Source: an uncultured Eubacterium sp.
Lineage (GTDB): Bacteria; Bacillota; Clostridia; Lachnospirales; Lachnospiraceae
NCBI GenBank assembly: GCA_910589665.1
Contig: CAJUTR010000004.1
Location: forward strand, 62,001 to 126,000
Direction of reading: 5' to 3'
Length of the DNA: 64,000 nt
In this document: positions 26,125-34,530 of the stretch, in pieces
Numbering within the stretch: position 1 is the stretch's first letter
How the letters are laid out: each line of letters starts with the position of its first letter
The notes under the pieces: model-generated
Database searches by the model: none
What the model saw: only the letters and a program-made list of their open reading frames with translations
Told to the model about the DNA's origin: nothing
Translations under genes and position numbers: made by a program

Positions 26125-28122
26125 CTACTTCCTTTCCTGCTTGCTTGCCAAATTCGAATCGGTCTTTCTGCTGGACTCATAAAAGCCGGTAAAAGCGTCT
26201 CCCAAAACCTTTTTATCCTGCCTCCTGTCCTCTTTCTGGATCGTATACGTCGACACAAACTGCGCAACCAGCTCTTTCATATCCGGATTTTCCCGATCGG
26301 CCGCCTCATACAGCTTTTCCAGCCGGTCAAAAAACGTGTTCTCATCGAACTCAATCGGACGGCCGATATGGATCCGCTGGTTTTCCGTCGCCGTCAATCC
26401 CTCTTCATCCATGAGCATTTCCTCGTACAGCTTCTCACCCGGTCGCAGCCCGGTATACTCAATCCGGATTTCCTCATCCGGTACAAAACCAGACAGCTTG
26501 ATGAGATTGCGCGCCAAGTCGTCAATCTTAACTGGTTCTCCCATATCAAGCACAAAAATCTCGCCGCCCTTCGCAAAAGCGCCCGCCTGTAGCACAAGAG
26601 AAACGGCCTCCTGGATCGTCATAAAATAGCGGATGATATTTTTGTCCGTCACGGTCACCGGCCCGCCCGCCTCGATCTGCTTTTTAAACAGCGGGATCAC
26701 ACTTCCGTTGCTGCCCAGCACGTTACCAAACCGTACAGCCACGAAATCAGTCGACGAATGCCGGTTCAGCCCCTGCACGATCATCTCGCACATCCGTTTC
26801 GATGCCCCCATGATATTGGTCGGATTGACCGCCTTGTCGGTCGAAATGAGAACAAATTTCCTCACCCCGTACTTATCTGCTGCCAGCGCGGTCTTATACG
26901 TCCCAAATACATTGTTCTTCACGGCCTCATTCGGACTGTCCTCCATGAGCGGCACATGTTTATGTGCCGCGGCATGATAGACGATGTCCGGTCGGTATTT
27001 GGCAAAAATAGAATCCACCCGGCTCGTATTTCGCACCGAGCCGATCAATACTTCCAGGTGCATATGCGGGTATTTCACCTTTAGTTCCTGCTGGATATCG
27101 TACGCATTATTTTCGTATATATCAAAAATAATCAGCATTTTCGGCTTATTGGCCGCGATCTGCCGACAGAGCTCACTTCCGATTGATCCCCCGCCCCCTG
27201 TCACGAGGATCACCTTATTTTTTACATATCCCGCGATCGAAGCCAGGTTCGTTTCCACCGGCTCCCTGCCAAGCAGGTCCTCAATCTGTACCGGACGCAG
27301 TTTTTCCACGGCCGCCTCCCCGGTCACGAACTGATAGATTCCCGGCAGTATTTTTAGATCCGCTCCCGTCTGCTGGCAGATCTCGAGAATATCTTTTACT
27401 TCTTTTTGGGGCGCACTCGGCATCGCCACGATGATCTCATTGATCCCATAATACCGCGCCGCATCTAAAATCTGTTCCCGCCCGCCGATCACCTTCACAC
27501 CATTGATAAACGTATTCTGCTTTGATTTATTATCGTCGATGATGCAGCAGATATTACTGTCCAGCTTTTTACTCATTTTCAGTTCCCGGATCACCATATT
27601 CCCGGACTCCCCGGCACCGATCACCATCGTATTGCGCATGCCCACGCCGTGCACGTTCTCACTGTACAAAAGCCGCACGATCCGGTAGGAAAACCGCACC
27701 CCGAGCGTCATAATGAACAAAAGCAGACAGTAAATGATAAAATACGAACGCGGCAGTTTCCGGTATGTCCCAAACACCAAAAGGAAATGCACAACGGTGG
27801 AAAGGCCGCACGCCATAACGATATTCAGTACTTCCTGCAGGCTGGCATAACGCCAGATGCTGTTATAGAGCCGGAACAGCATAAAAATAATGAGGGTGAT
27901 GACCGTATTGACAAGGATCATTTCCTGCAGTGTCGTAATGTAGCCTTTCGGATAATCTTCTGTGATCCCGCTGCGGATAAACCGCCCCCAGTTCATCTCA
28001 TACCGGACAAACAGCGCGGCAAACGAACACAGATTGATACATGCGGCATCCCATATCACGAGCAGCACCCGGTATAACATGGATAATCTGCCGCTTTCGA
28101 TATATTTTCTAAACCATCGCAT
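26125..28122 (-). CDS. membrane nucleotide-sugar 4,6-dehydratase (EpsC/CapD/PglF type)
   Basis: A 665-residue protein: four N-terminal transmembrane helices (about 1-130), a first Rossmann-like domain (NTMVIGAGESGNMVIREL) and a C-terminal SDR domain. The SDR domain carries VTGGGGSIGSELCRQI, HAAAHKHVPLMED and the active-site variant NIMGASKR, in which methionine replaces tyrosine as in PglF. The likely reaction is UDP-GlcNAc 4,6-dehydration, the first step to amino sugars such as bacillosamine or QuiNAc. The ATG at 28120-28122 follows GGAGG. It starts the minus-strand arm of the polysaccharide cluster. Confidence 0.93.
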   Translation of the reverse strand: MRWFRKYIESGRLSMLYRVLLVIWDAACINLCSFAALFVRYEMNWGRFIRSGITEDYPKGYITTLQEMILVNTVITLIIFMLFRLYNSIWRYASLQEVLNIVMACGLSTVVHFLLVFGTYRKLPRSYFIIYCLLLFIMTLGVRFSYRIVRLLYSENVHGVGMRNTMVIGAGESGNMVIRELKMSKKLDSNICCIIDDNKSKQNTFINGVKVIGGREQILDAARYYGINEIIVAMPSAPQKEVKDILEICQQTGADLKILPGIYQFVTGEAAVEKLRPVQIEDLLGREPVETNLASIAGYVKNKVILVTGGGGSIGSELCRQIAANKPKMLIIFDIYENNAYDIQQELKVKYPHMHLEVLIGSVRNTSRVDSIFAKYRPDIVYHAAAHKHVPLMEDSPNEAVKNNVFGTYKTALAADKYGVRKFVLISTDKAVNPTNIMGASKRMCEMIVQGLNRHSSTDFVAVRFGNVLGSNGSVIPLFKKQIEAGGPVTVTDKNIIRYFMTIQEAVSLVLQAGAFAKGGEIFVLDMGEPVKIDDLARNLIKLSGFVPDEEIRIEYTGLRPGEKLYEEMLMDEEGLTATENQRIHIGRPIEFDENTFFDRLEKLYEAADRENPDMKELVAQFVSTYTIQKEDRRQDKKVLGDAFTGFYESSRKTDSNLASKQERK

Positions 28123-28198
28123 AATTTTTCCTCCACACACAATACATTCTGGTTACATTTTGGTCATATGGATACACCTCTATACACTTCTATTTTTC

Positions 28199-28226
28199 AG
28201 TATACGAGATTATTTTCAGATGTCAA
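28199..28226 (-). promoter_or_regulatory. sigma-A-type promoter of the epsC-wzx genes
   Basis: On the minus strand TTGACA (28221-28226) and TATACT (28199-28204) are 16 bp apart, about 75 bp before the dehydratase start. Confidence 0.65.
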
Positions 28227-28251
28227 GCCGAAAAAAGTGAAATCGATAAGA

Positions 28252-28285
28252 GCCACTTGCAAAACAAGCGGCCCTAGTGTATAAT
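28252..28285 (+). promoter_or_regulatory. promoter of a small RNA, overlapped by an inverted repeat
   Basis: TTGCAA (28257-28262) and TATAAT (28280-28285) are 17 bp apart. The -35 box lies in an imperfect inverted repeat (28252-28259 with 28265-28272). On the minus strand this repeat pairs fully with one wobble and is followed by UCUUAU, so it may also end the opposing transcript. Confidence 0.65.
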
Positions 28286-28291
28286 CTACTA

Positions 28292-28394
28292 TTAGAAGCA
28301 GCCGGAATTAAATCTCCGATTGCCCACCGCTTATTAAAATGAATTCAAAGAATAGCATCCAACTTTCTCAGGGCAGGATGCTATCTCTTTTTAT
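28292..28394 (+). ncRNA. candidate ~100 nt small RNA, antisense to a short hydrophobic ORF
   Basis: A perfectly spaced promoter (28257-28285) and a strong terminator (28352-28392) define a transcript of about 100 bases with no start codon in a sensible context. Its 3' part covers the stop codon and last codon of the minus-strand 27-codon ORF at 28381-28464, and it would be fully antisense to that gene's 3' untranslated region. This is the geometry of type I antitoxin RNAs such as RatA/TxpA. The 5' end is inferred from the -10 box. Confidence 0.5.
28352..28392 (+). terminator. terminator of the candidate small RNA
   Basis: Nine-base perfect arms ATAGCATCC (28352-28360) and GGATGCTAT (28376-28384) are followed on the plus strand by CTCTTTTT. 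On the minus strand the tail is weaker. Confidence 0.75.
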
Positions 28395-28464
28395 GACCGT
28401 CTAGGTAACACAATGCTGCAAACAGCACAGGCAATAATGTAAGAACTCCCATTACCATGCCCAT
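28381..28464 (-). CDS. candidate 27-residue hydrophobic toxin-like peptide
   Basis: The frame from the ATG at 28462-28464 to the TAG at 28381-28383 encodes a peptide starting MGMVMGVLTLLPVLFAALCY and ending in the basic tail LDGHKKR. One membrane helix plus a charged end is the hallmark of type I toxins and holin-like peptides. A minus-strand promoter is plausible (TTTTTG and TATTAT spaced 18 bp around 28500-28530). No clear ribosome binding site precedes the start, which lowers confidence. The facing small RNA covers its 3' end. Confidence 0.35.
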   Translation of the reverse strand: MGMVMGVLTLLPVLFAALCYLDGHKKR

Positions 28465-28474
28465 CACAAAAAAG

Positions 28475-28503
28475 TTGAAAAATAAATCAGTCTGTTGTAT
28501 AAT
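28475..28503 (+). promoter_or_regulatory. sigma-A-type promoter of the ligase/polymerase gene
   Basis: TTGAAA (28475-28480) and a consensus TATAAT (28498-28503) are 17 bp apart. The -10 box read backwards is TATTATA, which may serve a promoter on the other strand. Confidence 0.7.
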
Positions 28504-28595
28504 ACTACGAAGTGGCGGGCGCCAAAAACAAACGCAAACCACAGAAGATGGCCTTTCCCATCAAATTAAAAAACGCCCGCAGAATGGAGATTCTC

Positions 28596-29933
28596 ATGAA
28601 GCAGACCATCAACCGTATCACCTGCTGGTACCTTATTTTTTATGCCATATACAGCTTATCCACCCGCTTTATGCCGACAAAGATCGTTTGCGCCGGCCCG
28701 CTCGAGGATATTCTATATAAAGGAGTCGTGATCGTCGCCGGTTTACTGGCACTTTGCTATATCTTTTTACTTGCAAAAACGATCCGTCCCGACCGTCAGC
28801 TCTGCCTGCTGGCCGTCTTTTTAGTGATCCTGGGAATTTCCACGATCTTGAACCGGAACTACGAGTTTGTCGGAAATGTAATGGGAATGGCGACGTTTGT
28901 CGTACAGCTGATTCTGTTCTATTTCCTGCCATACATGATGCCGGATGAGAGGATCTCTGTCTGGCTCAAACGAATGACCGCCTGCCTCTCCTTTTTCTGG
29001 AGCATCGCGTGCGTGTCCTCCCTGAGCCAATACATCGGAAACATCCATTATCTGACGCTGCACCCCGATGGACGACTTGTCCGCCAGGGAATCGTTGACG
29101 GCCGGCTGTTCGGAATGTTCTCCGATCCGAATTTTGCCGCATTCACCTCCCTGCTCCTCATCATTCTCCTTCTCCGTGAATGGAAGCAGGGGGATAAGTG
29201 GTTCCGAGTGTATATCGCGGTCTGTATCGCCGCCAGCCTCGCTTACCTCATCATGTCAAACTCAAGGACGATCTATCTATCAGCCATCGGAACGCTGGTA
29301 TTTTATATCGCTTTGATCACATACCACCAGTACTGCCAGTCCGGTGGGAAAAACCGCAGGTTCTATCTATGCCGTCTGGTAAAACGCACGGCCGTCTCAC
29401 TTGCGGCGGCCGTCGTCGTGTACACTGCTGTATTTTTCTCCATACAGGGGATCGGCTACCTGGCTGCCCCCGACCGGAGCACGGACGACATGGTACGCGA
29501 AGATGTCAATGTCGAGAACCTGACAAATAACCGCTCAACCATCTGGAAAAATTATCTGACACTATACAAAGATAAGCCTATATTCGGTTTCTCCATCGGC
29601 AGCGCCCTGCCATATGTGACCGAAAAAGATCCGGACAGCTATTTGGCACAGACCCGGTACGTCACGCACAACAGCTATCTATCCCTGCTGATCGAGACGG
29701 GTATCACCGGATTTCTCGTAATGGCGGCCTTTTTCCTGCTGACTATATCCGAATCGCTGAAACGGATCCGGCAGAAACATAACATAACCGACAGCTATCT
29801 GATGTTTGCCTCCATCATTGCTGCCGTCTTGACCTTTATGTTATGTTTCCATGATATTTTCTTTACGGTAAACCTCGAGACGATGCTCCTGTTTACCAGT
29901 ATCGGGTATATCCGCTATGCCAATCAGCATTAA
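28596..29933 (+). CDS. O-antigen ligase / Wzy-type polymerase family membrane protein
   Basis: A 445-residue polytopic protein with ten or more hydrophobic helices. A large extracytoplasmic loop near two-thirds of its length contains NNRSTIWKNYLTLYKDKPIFG and the histidine of RYVTHNSYLSLLIETG; this NxRxxxW ... HNxYL pattern is typical of the Wzy_C/ligase superfamily. It should join or polymerise lipid-linked oligosaccharides outside the membrane. I chose the ATG at 28596 (MKQTINRITC) after GGAGA; upstream in-frame codons are lysine-rich and unlikely. It is the only plus-strand gene in the cluster and meets the GT4 gene tail to tail. Confidence 0.9.
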   Translation: MKQTINRITCWYLIFYAIYSLSTRFMPTKIVCAGPLEDILYKGVVIVAGLLALCYIFLLAKTIRPDRQLCLLAVFLVILGISTILNRNYEFVGNVMGMATFVVQLILFYFLPYMMPDERISVWLKRMTACLSFFWSIACVSSLSQYIGNIHYLTLHPDGRLVRQGIVDGRLFGMFSDPNFAAFTSLLLIILLLREWKQGDKWFRVYIAVCIAASLAYLIMSNSRTIYLSAIGTLVFYIALITYHQYCQSGGKNRRFYLCRLVKRTAVSLAAAVVVYTAVFFSIQGIGYLAAPDRSTDDMVREDVNVENLTNNRSTIWKNYLTLYKDKPIFGFSIGSALPYVTEKDPDSYLAQTRYVTHNSYLSLLIETGITGFLVMAAFFLLTISESLKRIRQKHNITDSYLMFASIIAAVLTFMLCFHDIFFTVNLETMLLFTSIGYIRYANQH

Positions 29934-31036
29934 ACCGTCATTTCCTCGATCAGCGCCTTCCACTGATCGAGGATTTTTTCTTTCGCAAATTCCCCCCGGT
30001 TATCCGAACAATGCTGCGACATCTCAATCCTTCTACCCTTGTCCATGAGTAATCCATAAATTTCTTCTGCCATCTTCTCCGTATCATACGGAGGCACAAG
30101 GATGCCGTCGATCCCATCCTGTATGATCTCAGCCGGCCCCGATACGATATCAAAACTAACGATGGGAAGATGGTTTGCTTTCGCTTCTAACAGGACGAGC
30201 GGAAGTCCTTCCCGGTAAGAGGTAAGCACATACATACAATGCCCTTGGTAACAGGTCTCCATCCGATCGGTAAGTCCTAGCAACTTCACATTTTCCTGAA
30301 GTCCTTCTTCACGGATCCGCTTCTGGATCCCGTCAAACATTTCCCCCTCGCCATACACTTCCCACACAAAATCATGCGTCTTTTTCCGGAGCGCCACCGC
30401 CACATCCACTAACAGATCCATTCCCTTTTCCGGCGAAAAACGCCCTGCCGTCAGTATCTTTTTGGATTCTACCTCATAGGAACCAGCATGTTTGAGAATG
30501 TTATCGTCAAGCCAGTTATAGATCGTCATGATCTCCCCCGGCTTACAGCGGAACTTTTCATAATACGCCGTCTCACTCTGTTTCGTGAGAACGACAGTCC
30601 GGTCCGCATACTTCCTCCCGAACCGGCGCAGCGTGCGTGATACCTTATCGTCCCACTGGCTCAGGAGCGAGCCGTGGTCGCAAAATATTTTTGGCATCTT
30701 CAGCCTTCTGCCGATCACGCCGCCGCAAAATCCCGCATAGACAGCCACATAAAACAAAAGTTCTATACCCTGTTCTAAACAGTACGCGCGAAATTCCTTT
30801 CCCGCCCCCATCACGACTTCTCGTATCCTCCGCCGGCCCGGCAGTATGTTATGATAATGGATACAAGGATCGAGCGAATACGTACACACTCCCTTCTCAT
30901 GCGTCAGGCTGATCACATAAACCTCGTACCTCTCGTCCGCCTCATCCCCTGCCAGTGCATTGGCGATATTACAGAGAACCTGCTGCCCCCCTCCCCTGAC
31001 GCTCATATCAAAATTCACAAAACCGATCTTTTTCAC
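29930..31036 (-). CDS. family 4 glycosyltransferase
   Basis: A 368-residue GT-B fold enzyme, expected to add a sugar from a nucleotide donor to a lipid-linked acceptor at the inner face of the membrane. It starts with FVNFDMSVRGGGQQVLCNIA. The C-terminal donor-binding part contains KKILTAGRFSPEKGMDLL and the EX7E-type motif around SYREGLPLVLLEAKA. Translation appears to start at a GTG with AAGGAGG upstream. Its stop codon and that of the opposite gene share the same TTAA. Confidence 0.92.
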   Translation of the reverse strand: MKKIGFVNFDMSVRGGGQQVLCNIANALAGDEADERYEVYVISLTHEKGVCTYSLDPCIHYHNILPGRRRIREVVMGAGKEFRAYCLEQGIELLFYVAVYAGFCGGVIGRRLKMPKIFCDHGSLLSQWDDKVSRTLRRFGRKYADRTVVLTKQSETAYYEKFRCKPGEIMTIYNWLDDNILKHAGSYEVESKKILTAGRFSPEKGMDLLVDVAVALRKKTHDFVWEVYGEGEMFDGIQKRIREEGLQENVKLLGLTDRMETCYQGHCMYVLTSYREGLPLVLLEAKANHLPIVSFDIVSGPAEIIQDGIDGILVPPYDTEKMAEEIYGLLMDKGRRIEMSQHCSDNRGEFAKEKILDQWKALIEEMTV

Positions 31037-31079
31037 AGCTGCCTCCTTCTTGCTCTTCAGTCCTTCACAGTTTTACGCT

Positions 31080-32066
31080 CTAAACCCTGGCTGCGTAGTA
31101 CCGATATAGCAGTTTTACCCATTTTCGGTACATAAGAAATAAAAGGATCCTGTCCTTCCCGCCAAAAATCTCCCGCTGTCGGTATAAACGGCGGATGCTC
31201 TCCTTCCCCACCCATTCTCGAATGACCTCGCAGCATCGTTTCCGGTCAAACCCGGATTTCCCTAACAGCGCATAAAACTTATTTTTCACGGCATCCAAAT
31301 AAAACCGGTATAAAAAGGACGGCTCACCGCCTCCCTGTTCCGTATAAAAATCCATCACCGACAAAAACAATCTCTCTTCAATCTCCATTGCGTCCTCTCG
31401 GAACCGGAATGAAAGCGACTGCTCCTCCACATTGTGATACCGATACAAACACTTGTCCATAACGCTGATCCTATCTGCCTGGGAAAACACCTGAAGGTTA
31501 AACAACAGATCCTCACCCTTATTCAGATCAGCCGGAAACCTCGCGTCCACACACTCTCTTCTGTAAAGTTTGTTCCACGGCACATGCAGGAACATTCCGG
31601 CAAATAGCAAAGGAAATGCCACAATCCACTCTTTCCTGCTCTCAAACAGACCATCTGGACACGTATTTTCCCTCTGTTCCTTTTCATTGTAATAACCGCA
31701 GATGACAAGATCGCTCCTATCCTCTTCCATACGCGCCACGAGCCTCTCGCACATATCCGGTAAAAGCTCATCATCACTGTCCGCAAACTGGAGATATTCT
31801 CCCGACGCTTTCTGCATCCCATAATTCCTCGCTGCGGATACGCCTTCATTCCCCTTTGTATAAACATGAAAATTCAAATATTTCTTCTCATACTCCCTGC
31901 AAAGTTCCAGGCTTCCATCCGTTGAACAGTCATCCACGATGATCACTTCAGTATTCGGGTAACTCTGTGCCGCTACACTATCGAGACAGAGCGCCAGCCT
32001 GTGTTTTGAATTGTAAACAGGTATGATAATCGAAACCACCCCTGCCTTGTACAGATCCGTTTTCAT
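31080..32066 (-). CDS. family 2 glycosyltransferase
   Basis: A 328-residue GT-A fold enzyme. The N-terminal catalytic domain shows VSIIIPVYNSKHRLALCLDS, IIVDDCSTDGS and the metal-binding QFADSDDELLP (DxD). The C-terminal ~120 residues are variable and probably set acceptor choice. It is a cytoplasmic, membrane-associated transferase of the polysaccharide cluster. The start follows GGGAGG. It is separated by 43 bp from the GT4 gene downstream and by about 60 bp from the licD gene upstream, consistent with one operon. Confidence 0.93.
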   Translation of the reverse strand: MKTDLYKAGVVSIIIPVYNSKHRLALCLDSVAAQSYPNTEVIIVDDCSTDGSLELCREYEKKYLNFHVYTKGNEGVSAARNYGMQKASGEYLQFADSDDELLPDMCERLVARMEEDRSDLVICGYYNEKEQRENTCPDGLFESRKEWIVAFPLLFAGMFLHVPWNKLYRRECVDARFPADLNKGEDLLFNLQVFSQADRISVMDKCLYRYHNVEEQSLSFRFREDAMEIEERLFLSVMDFYTEQGGGEPSFLYRFYLDAVKNKFYALLGKSGFDRKRCCEVIREWVGKESIRRLYRQREIFGGKDRILLFLMYRKWVKLLYRYYAARV

Positions 32067-32125
32067 CTATTCCTCCCTTTTTCTTTCCCTGCGCACCATA
32101 GTTTTTCCGTTTTACCTCATTCGGA

Positions 32126-33001
32126 TCAATCGGTTTCCCTCGCTTTCGGGTAATATTTCCCTCGGTATTTGCGGTAACTGTGATCAACGTCGATACACAC
32201 ACCATCGTGCGACGGCACACGCTGTTCTTCTGGCGGCAATTCCATATAATTACCAAACACCATGCTCAAATACGTTTCATATCCAGCCGGCAGCGGCATC
32301 TCATACCCTTCGAATGGCTTATATACCGCCGACTCAAATATTTCTTTGGGATACTCATTTACCATATAATTGTATCTGACACACAACTCCGTCACATATT
32401 CGCACTCACGGATGGGATATTTTGACATATGTCTCTCGCACATACACGCCATCTGGTACCGCCTGCGCCAGCCCGGCGCGAGGGCGAGCATGACACGACC
32501 GATGCCATAGAAGAGTTTCCCCTTACTGGTCGGCGCTTCCTGATTGATATAAATCTGATAAGCCAGTCCCCAGAGAAGCTGTATTTTTCGCTTTATACGC
32601 GACGAAGGACAGCCGTCGAGCGGCAGAACCTCCAGTCGGATCCCATGCGCCATATCGAGATCCTGCTGCCTTTCTTTGATAAAAGTCGTATCCTCGTCCG
32701 TGATCGCCGTAAGCTGCGAGCGGAGAAATTCCGTCTCGCTCGACCGGCTCAGCCGGTACTTGCTCTCATCCATCTCTTCTTTCCACAAACGGCACATCGT
32801 TTCATAATCGTCCCGCGGCATGAAAACGTCAATATCGTCATCCCAAGGAATGAATCCCCCATTCCGGAGCGCTCCGATGCAGCAGCCGCCGCAGAAATAA
32901 AATAATAGTCCATGTTTATCACAAAACTCTTTGAATACAAGCGTGATCTCCAGACACTTATTTTGGACTTTCTTCAGTTCAATCTGTTCCTGTTCCTTCA
33001 T
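32126..33001 (-). CDS. LicD family phosphotransferase (first copy)
   Basis: A 291-residue LicD/fukutin-type nucleotidyltransferase-fold protein. The motif CGGCCIGALRNGGFIPWDDDIDVFM contains the aspartates of the active site. The family transfers phosphocholine or related phospho-alcohols onto surface glycans; the group transferred here is unknown. AAGAGG precedes the start. A second copy with the same architecture lies at 34641-35480, suggesting duplication with the decayed island in between. Confidence 0.92.
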   Translation of the reverse strand: MKEQEQIELKKVQNKCLEITLVFKEFCDKHGLLFYFCGGCCIGALRNGGFIPWDDDIDVFMPRDDYETMCRLWKEEMDESKYRLSRSSETEFLRSQLTAITDEDTTFIKERQQDLDMAHGIRLEVLPLDGCPSSRIKRKIQLLWGLAYQIYINQEAPTSKGKLFYGIGRVMLALAPGWRRRYQMACMCERHMSKYPIRECEYVTELCVRYNYMVNEYPKEIFESAVYKPFEGYEMPLPAGYETYLSMVFGNYMELPPEEQRVPSHDGVCIDVDHSYRKYRGKYYPKARETD

Positions 33002-33193
33002 ATTTCCTCTTTTCTATCCATCTGCTTTGCAAATCACTTGAAAGCAAGCTCTCATTGTCTTCTTTTTTTCACTCATGCGCAGCTCGTAGCTAACGCGTCT
33101 ATTTCATCTGTTTTGCGAACTTTTATAACTGATCTAGTAACTTTCCTGAAAAGCCGGTGTTTTTCCGTTGTTTTTTCTTGGTGGAATTTACGG

Positions 33194-33302
33194 TTGACCA
33201 ACTTTTTGATTGGTCAGCTTCTTTTTCCTGTTTTCTGCCTGTGATTTCTTTCTCTGAATTGGTCAAAATGGAAAGTTGGTCAGGTGGGGTCGAGATTGGT
33301 CA
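33194..33302. repeat. cluster of five TTGGTCA/TGACCAA heptamers
   Basis: Copies of the heptamer occur at 33194-33200 (inverted), 33210-33216, 33259-33265, 33276-33282 and 33296-33302. The first two face each other as a hairpin-like pair. They lie in the 303 bp gap (33002-33304) between licD and the doc remnant; no gene was found there. They could be operators or simple sequence drift. Confidence 0.45.
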
Positions 33303-33304
33303 AA

Positions 33305-33647
33305 TTATATTTGATGCTCTAACAGCCATTGCAATACATCTTCATACTGCTTTTTATCTGCCGCCACATCCAGTATTATATCTGATAACTCTTTCTGTGT
33401 ATATTCCAGTTCATACCCATAAACGGATAAAAACACCAACATTGCATGGTTCTTTACCAGTCCATAACATAATCTTGATGCCTTTGCCTGAATGCTCGGA
33501 TATAATTCTTCCCCACCATAAGATTGAAACGGTGTTTCTAAGGCAGATTCAAGTAGTCCAATATCTCTAATGCCATCGCTGCCCCCCTGTCGTTTTGATA
33601 AGTTCCGAATGAAGCATCAAAATCTGTTCCTTTGTCAGTTTAATCAT
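33305..33647 (-). pseudogene. doc: doc death-on-curing toxin, frameshifted and missing the Fic motif
   Basis: The reading frame starts at the ATG at 33645-33647 (overlapping the phd stop as ATGA) with MIKLTKEQILMLHSELIK. It shifts at a run of six G after codon 20, where removing one G restores GGSDGIRDIGLLESALE. The downstream part is Doc-like to SDIILDVAADKKQYEDVLQ. The segment that should read HxFxDGNKR is missing: KNHA joins directly to MLVFLSVYGYE, as if about 12 codons were lost between short CATGCA repeats. Doc normally phosphorylates EF-Tu to arrest translation; without this motif it cannot be active. Confidence 0.8.
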
Positions 33648-33886
33648 TTTGCCAGTACCTCATAGGCCTCTCTGTTCTGTTCAATCAATCTTTTTGAAAC
33701 ACTCAATATATCTTCATCGGATGCACTGGTATCATCCTCTGCCTTGCTAAAATCAATCACAAGATATCTTGGTACATTGTTCTTGAGAATCACTGCTGTT
33801 CCATGTTCATCCACCAGCCTCGCAACTTTGGAAAAATTCTGGTTAGCTTCGGTAATAGAAACTAATGTGTTTGTGTTAATCGTCAT
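33644..33886 (-). CDS. phd: Phd/YefM-type antitoxin
   Basis: An 80-residue antitoxin: an N-terminal DNA-binding beta-alpha fold (TLVSITEANQNFSKVARLVDEHGTAVILKNN) and an acidic C-terminal toxin-binding tail. It would repress its own promoter (33918-33946) and neutralise Doc. AGGAGG lies eight bases before the start. The gene is intact while the adjacent doc toxin is broken, leaving an orphan antitoxin. Confidence 0.88.
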   Translation of the reverse strand: MTINTNTLVSITEANQNFSKVARLVDEHGTAVILKNNVPRYLVIDFSKAEDDTSASDEDILSVSKRLIEQNREAYEVLAK

Positions 33887-33917
33887 CTTTCACCCCTCCT
33901 GACGGTTTGATAGTTTT

Positions 33918-33946
33918 ATTATATCCAGTTTCTAGGATAAATTCAA
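33918..33946 (-). promoter_or_regulatory. sigma-A-type promoter of phd-doc
   Basis: On the minus strand TTGAAT (33941-33946) and a consensus TATAAT (33918-33923) are 17 bp apart, about 30 bp before the phd start. Confidence 0.7.
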
Positions 33947-33961
33947 CCTATTTTTATATGC

Positions 33962-34168
33962 CTATTCCCTAGCTTCCAATATATCAAACAAATAATATGT
34001 GGAGATTGTGTGCAGATTCTCTCCTATTTCTTTGAATCTAACAATAAAATTTTCTAAATCTACAACAACGTTATCAAACTCATTTATATAAAAATGCGGT
34101 ACATAATGCTCATCCAACGGATATCTTGAAAAATCCATATTATCTTTTTTTCTTTTCCCATTCTGCAT
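33962..34168 (-). CDS. small hypothetical protein in the decayed island
   Basis: A short frame (about 68 codons from the ATG at 34166-34168; an ATG at 34138 would give MDFSRYPLDEHYVPHFYINE). It is AT-rich, acidic and has no signal peptide or membrane helix. No family is recognised and no clear ribosome binding site precedes either start. It may be a fragment of a larger gene. Confidence 0.35.
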   Translation of the reverse strand: MQNGKRKKDNMDFSRYPLDEHYVPHFYINEFDNVVVDLENFIVRFKEIGENLHTISTYYLFDILEARE

Positions 34169-34215
34169 TTCTATCTTTTGAAACAATTCATTTATATATC
34201 ACCACTTTACAACTT

Positions 34216-34530
34216 TTATAAGTGAATTCCCTGCCGCCTAACCAACTGCTTTAAGGCTTTCCGGTCTGGTTCAGTGGTACTTTTTCCTGCCAAGCACACA
34301 ATACCTGCAGCTGCCATGGGAAGACCGCCCCTGCTTCAATACATCCGGCTTAAAATAGCAGATCCAAACGCTGCCAAGCCCCAGCTCCGCGGCCATGAGC
34401 ATCATGTGGTCAGTCAGAATGGAGGCATCAATATCTGTTGTTACCATGCCTTTCTTTGATCTGCACATACCGCAAGTACAAAGCAGTCATATTGTGGCAT
34501 CTGATGAACAATACCCTGCGTTACAGCGAA
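34216..34530 (-). pseudogene. nitroreductase family remnant
   Basis: Three reading frames in sequence recover pieces of a flavin-dependent nitroreductase. The first is a segment ending MPQYDCFVLAVCADQ. The second is DIDASILTDHMMLMAAELGL then GSVWICYFKPDVLK, the diagnostic FMN/substrate region. The third is a C-terminal part with STTEPDRKALKQLVRRQ ending at 34216. At least two frameshifts separate them, and the N-terminal half with the FMN-binding arginine/serine motif is absent. Confidence 0.6.

Noticed and set aside
33002..33304. A protein-coding gene in the gap between licD and the doc remnant
   Set aside because: Both strands contain stops at short intervals and no ribosome binding site; only the heptamer cluster stands out.
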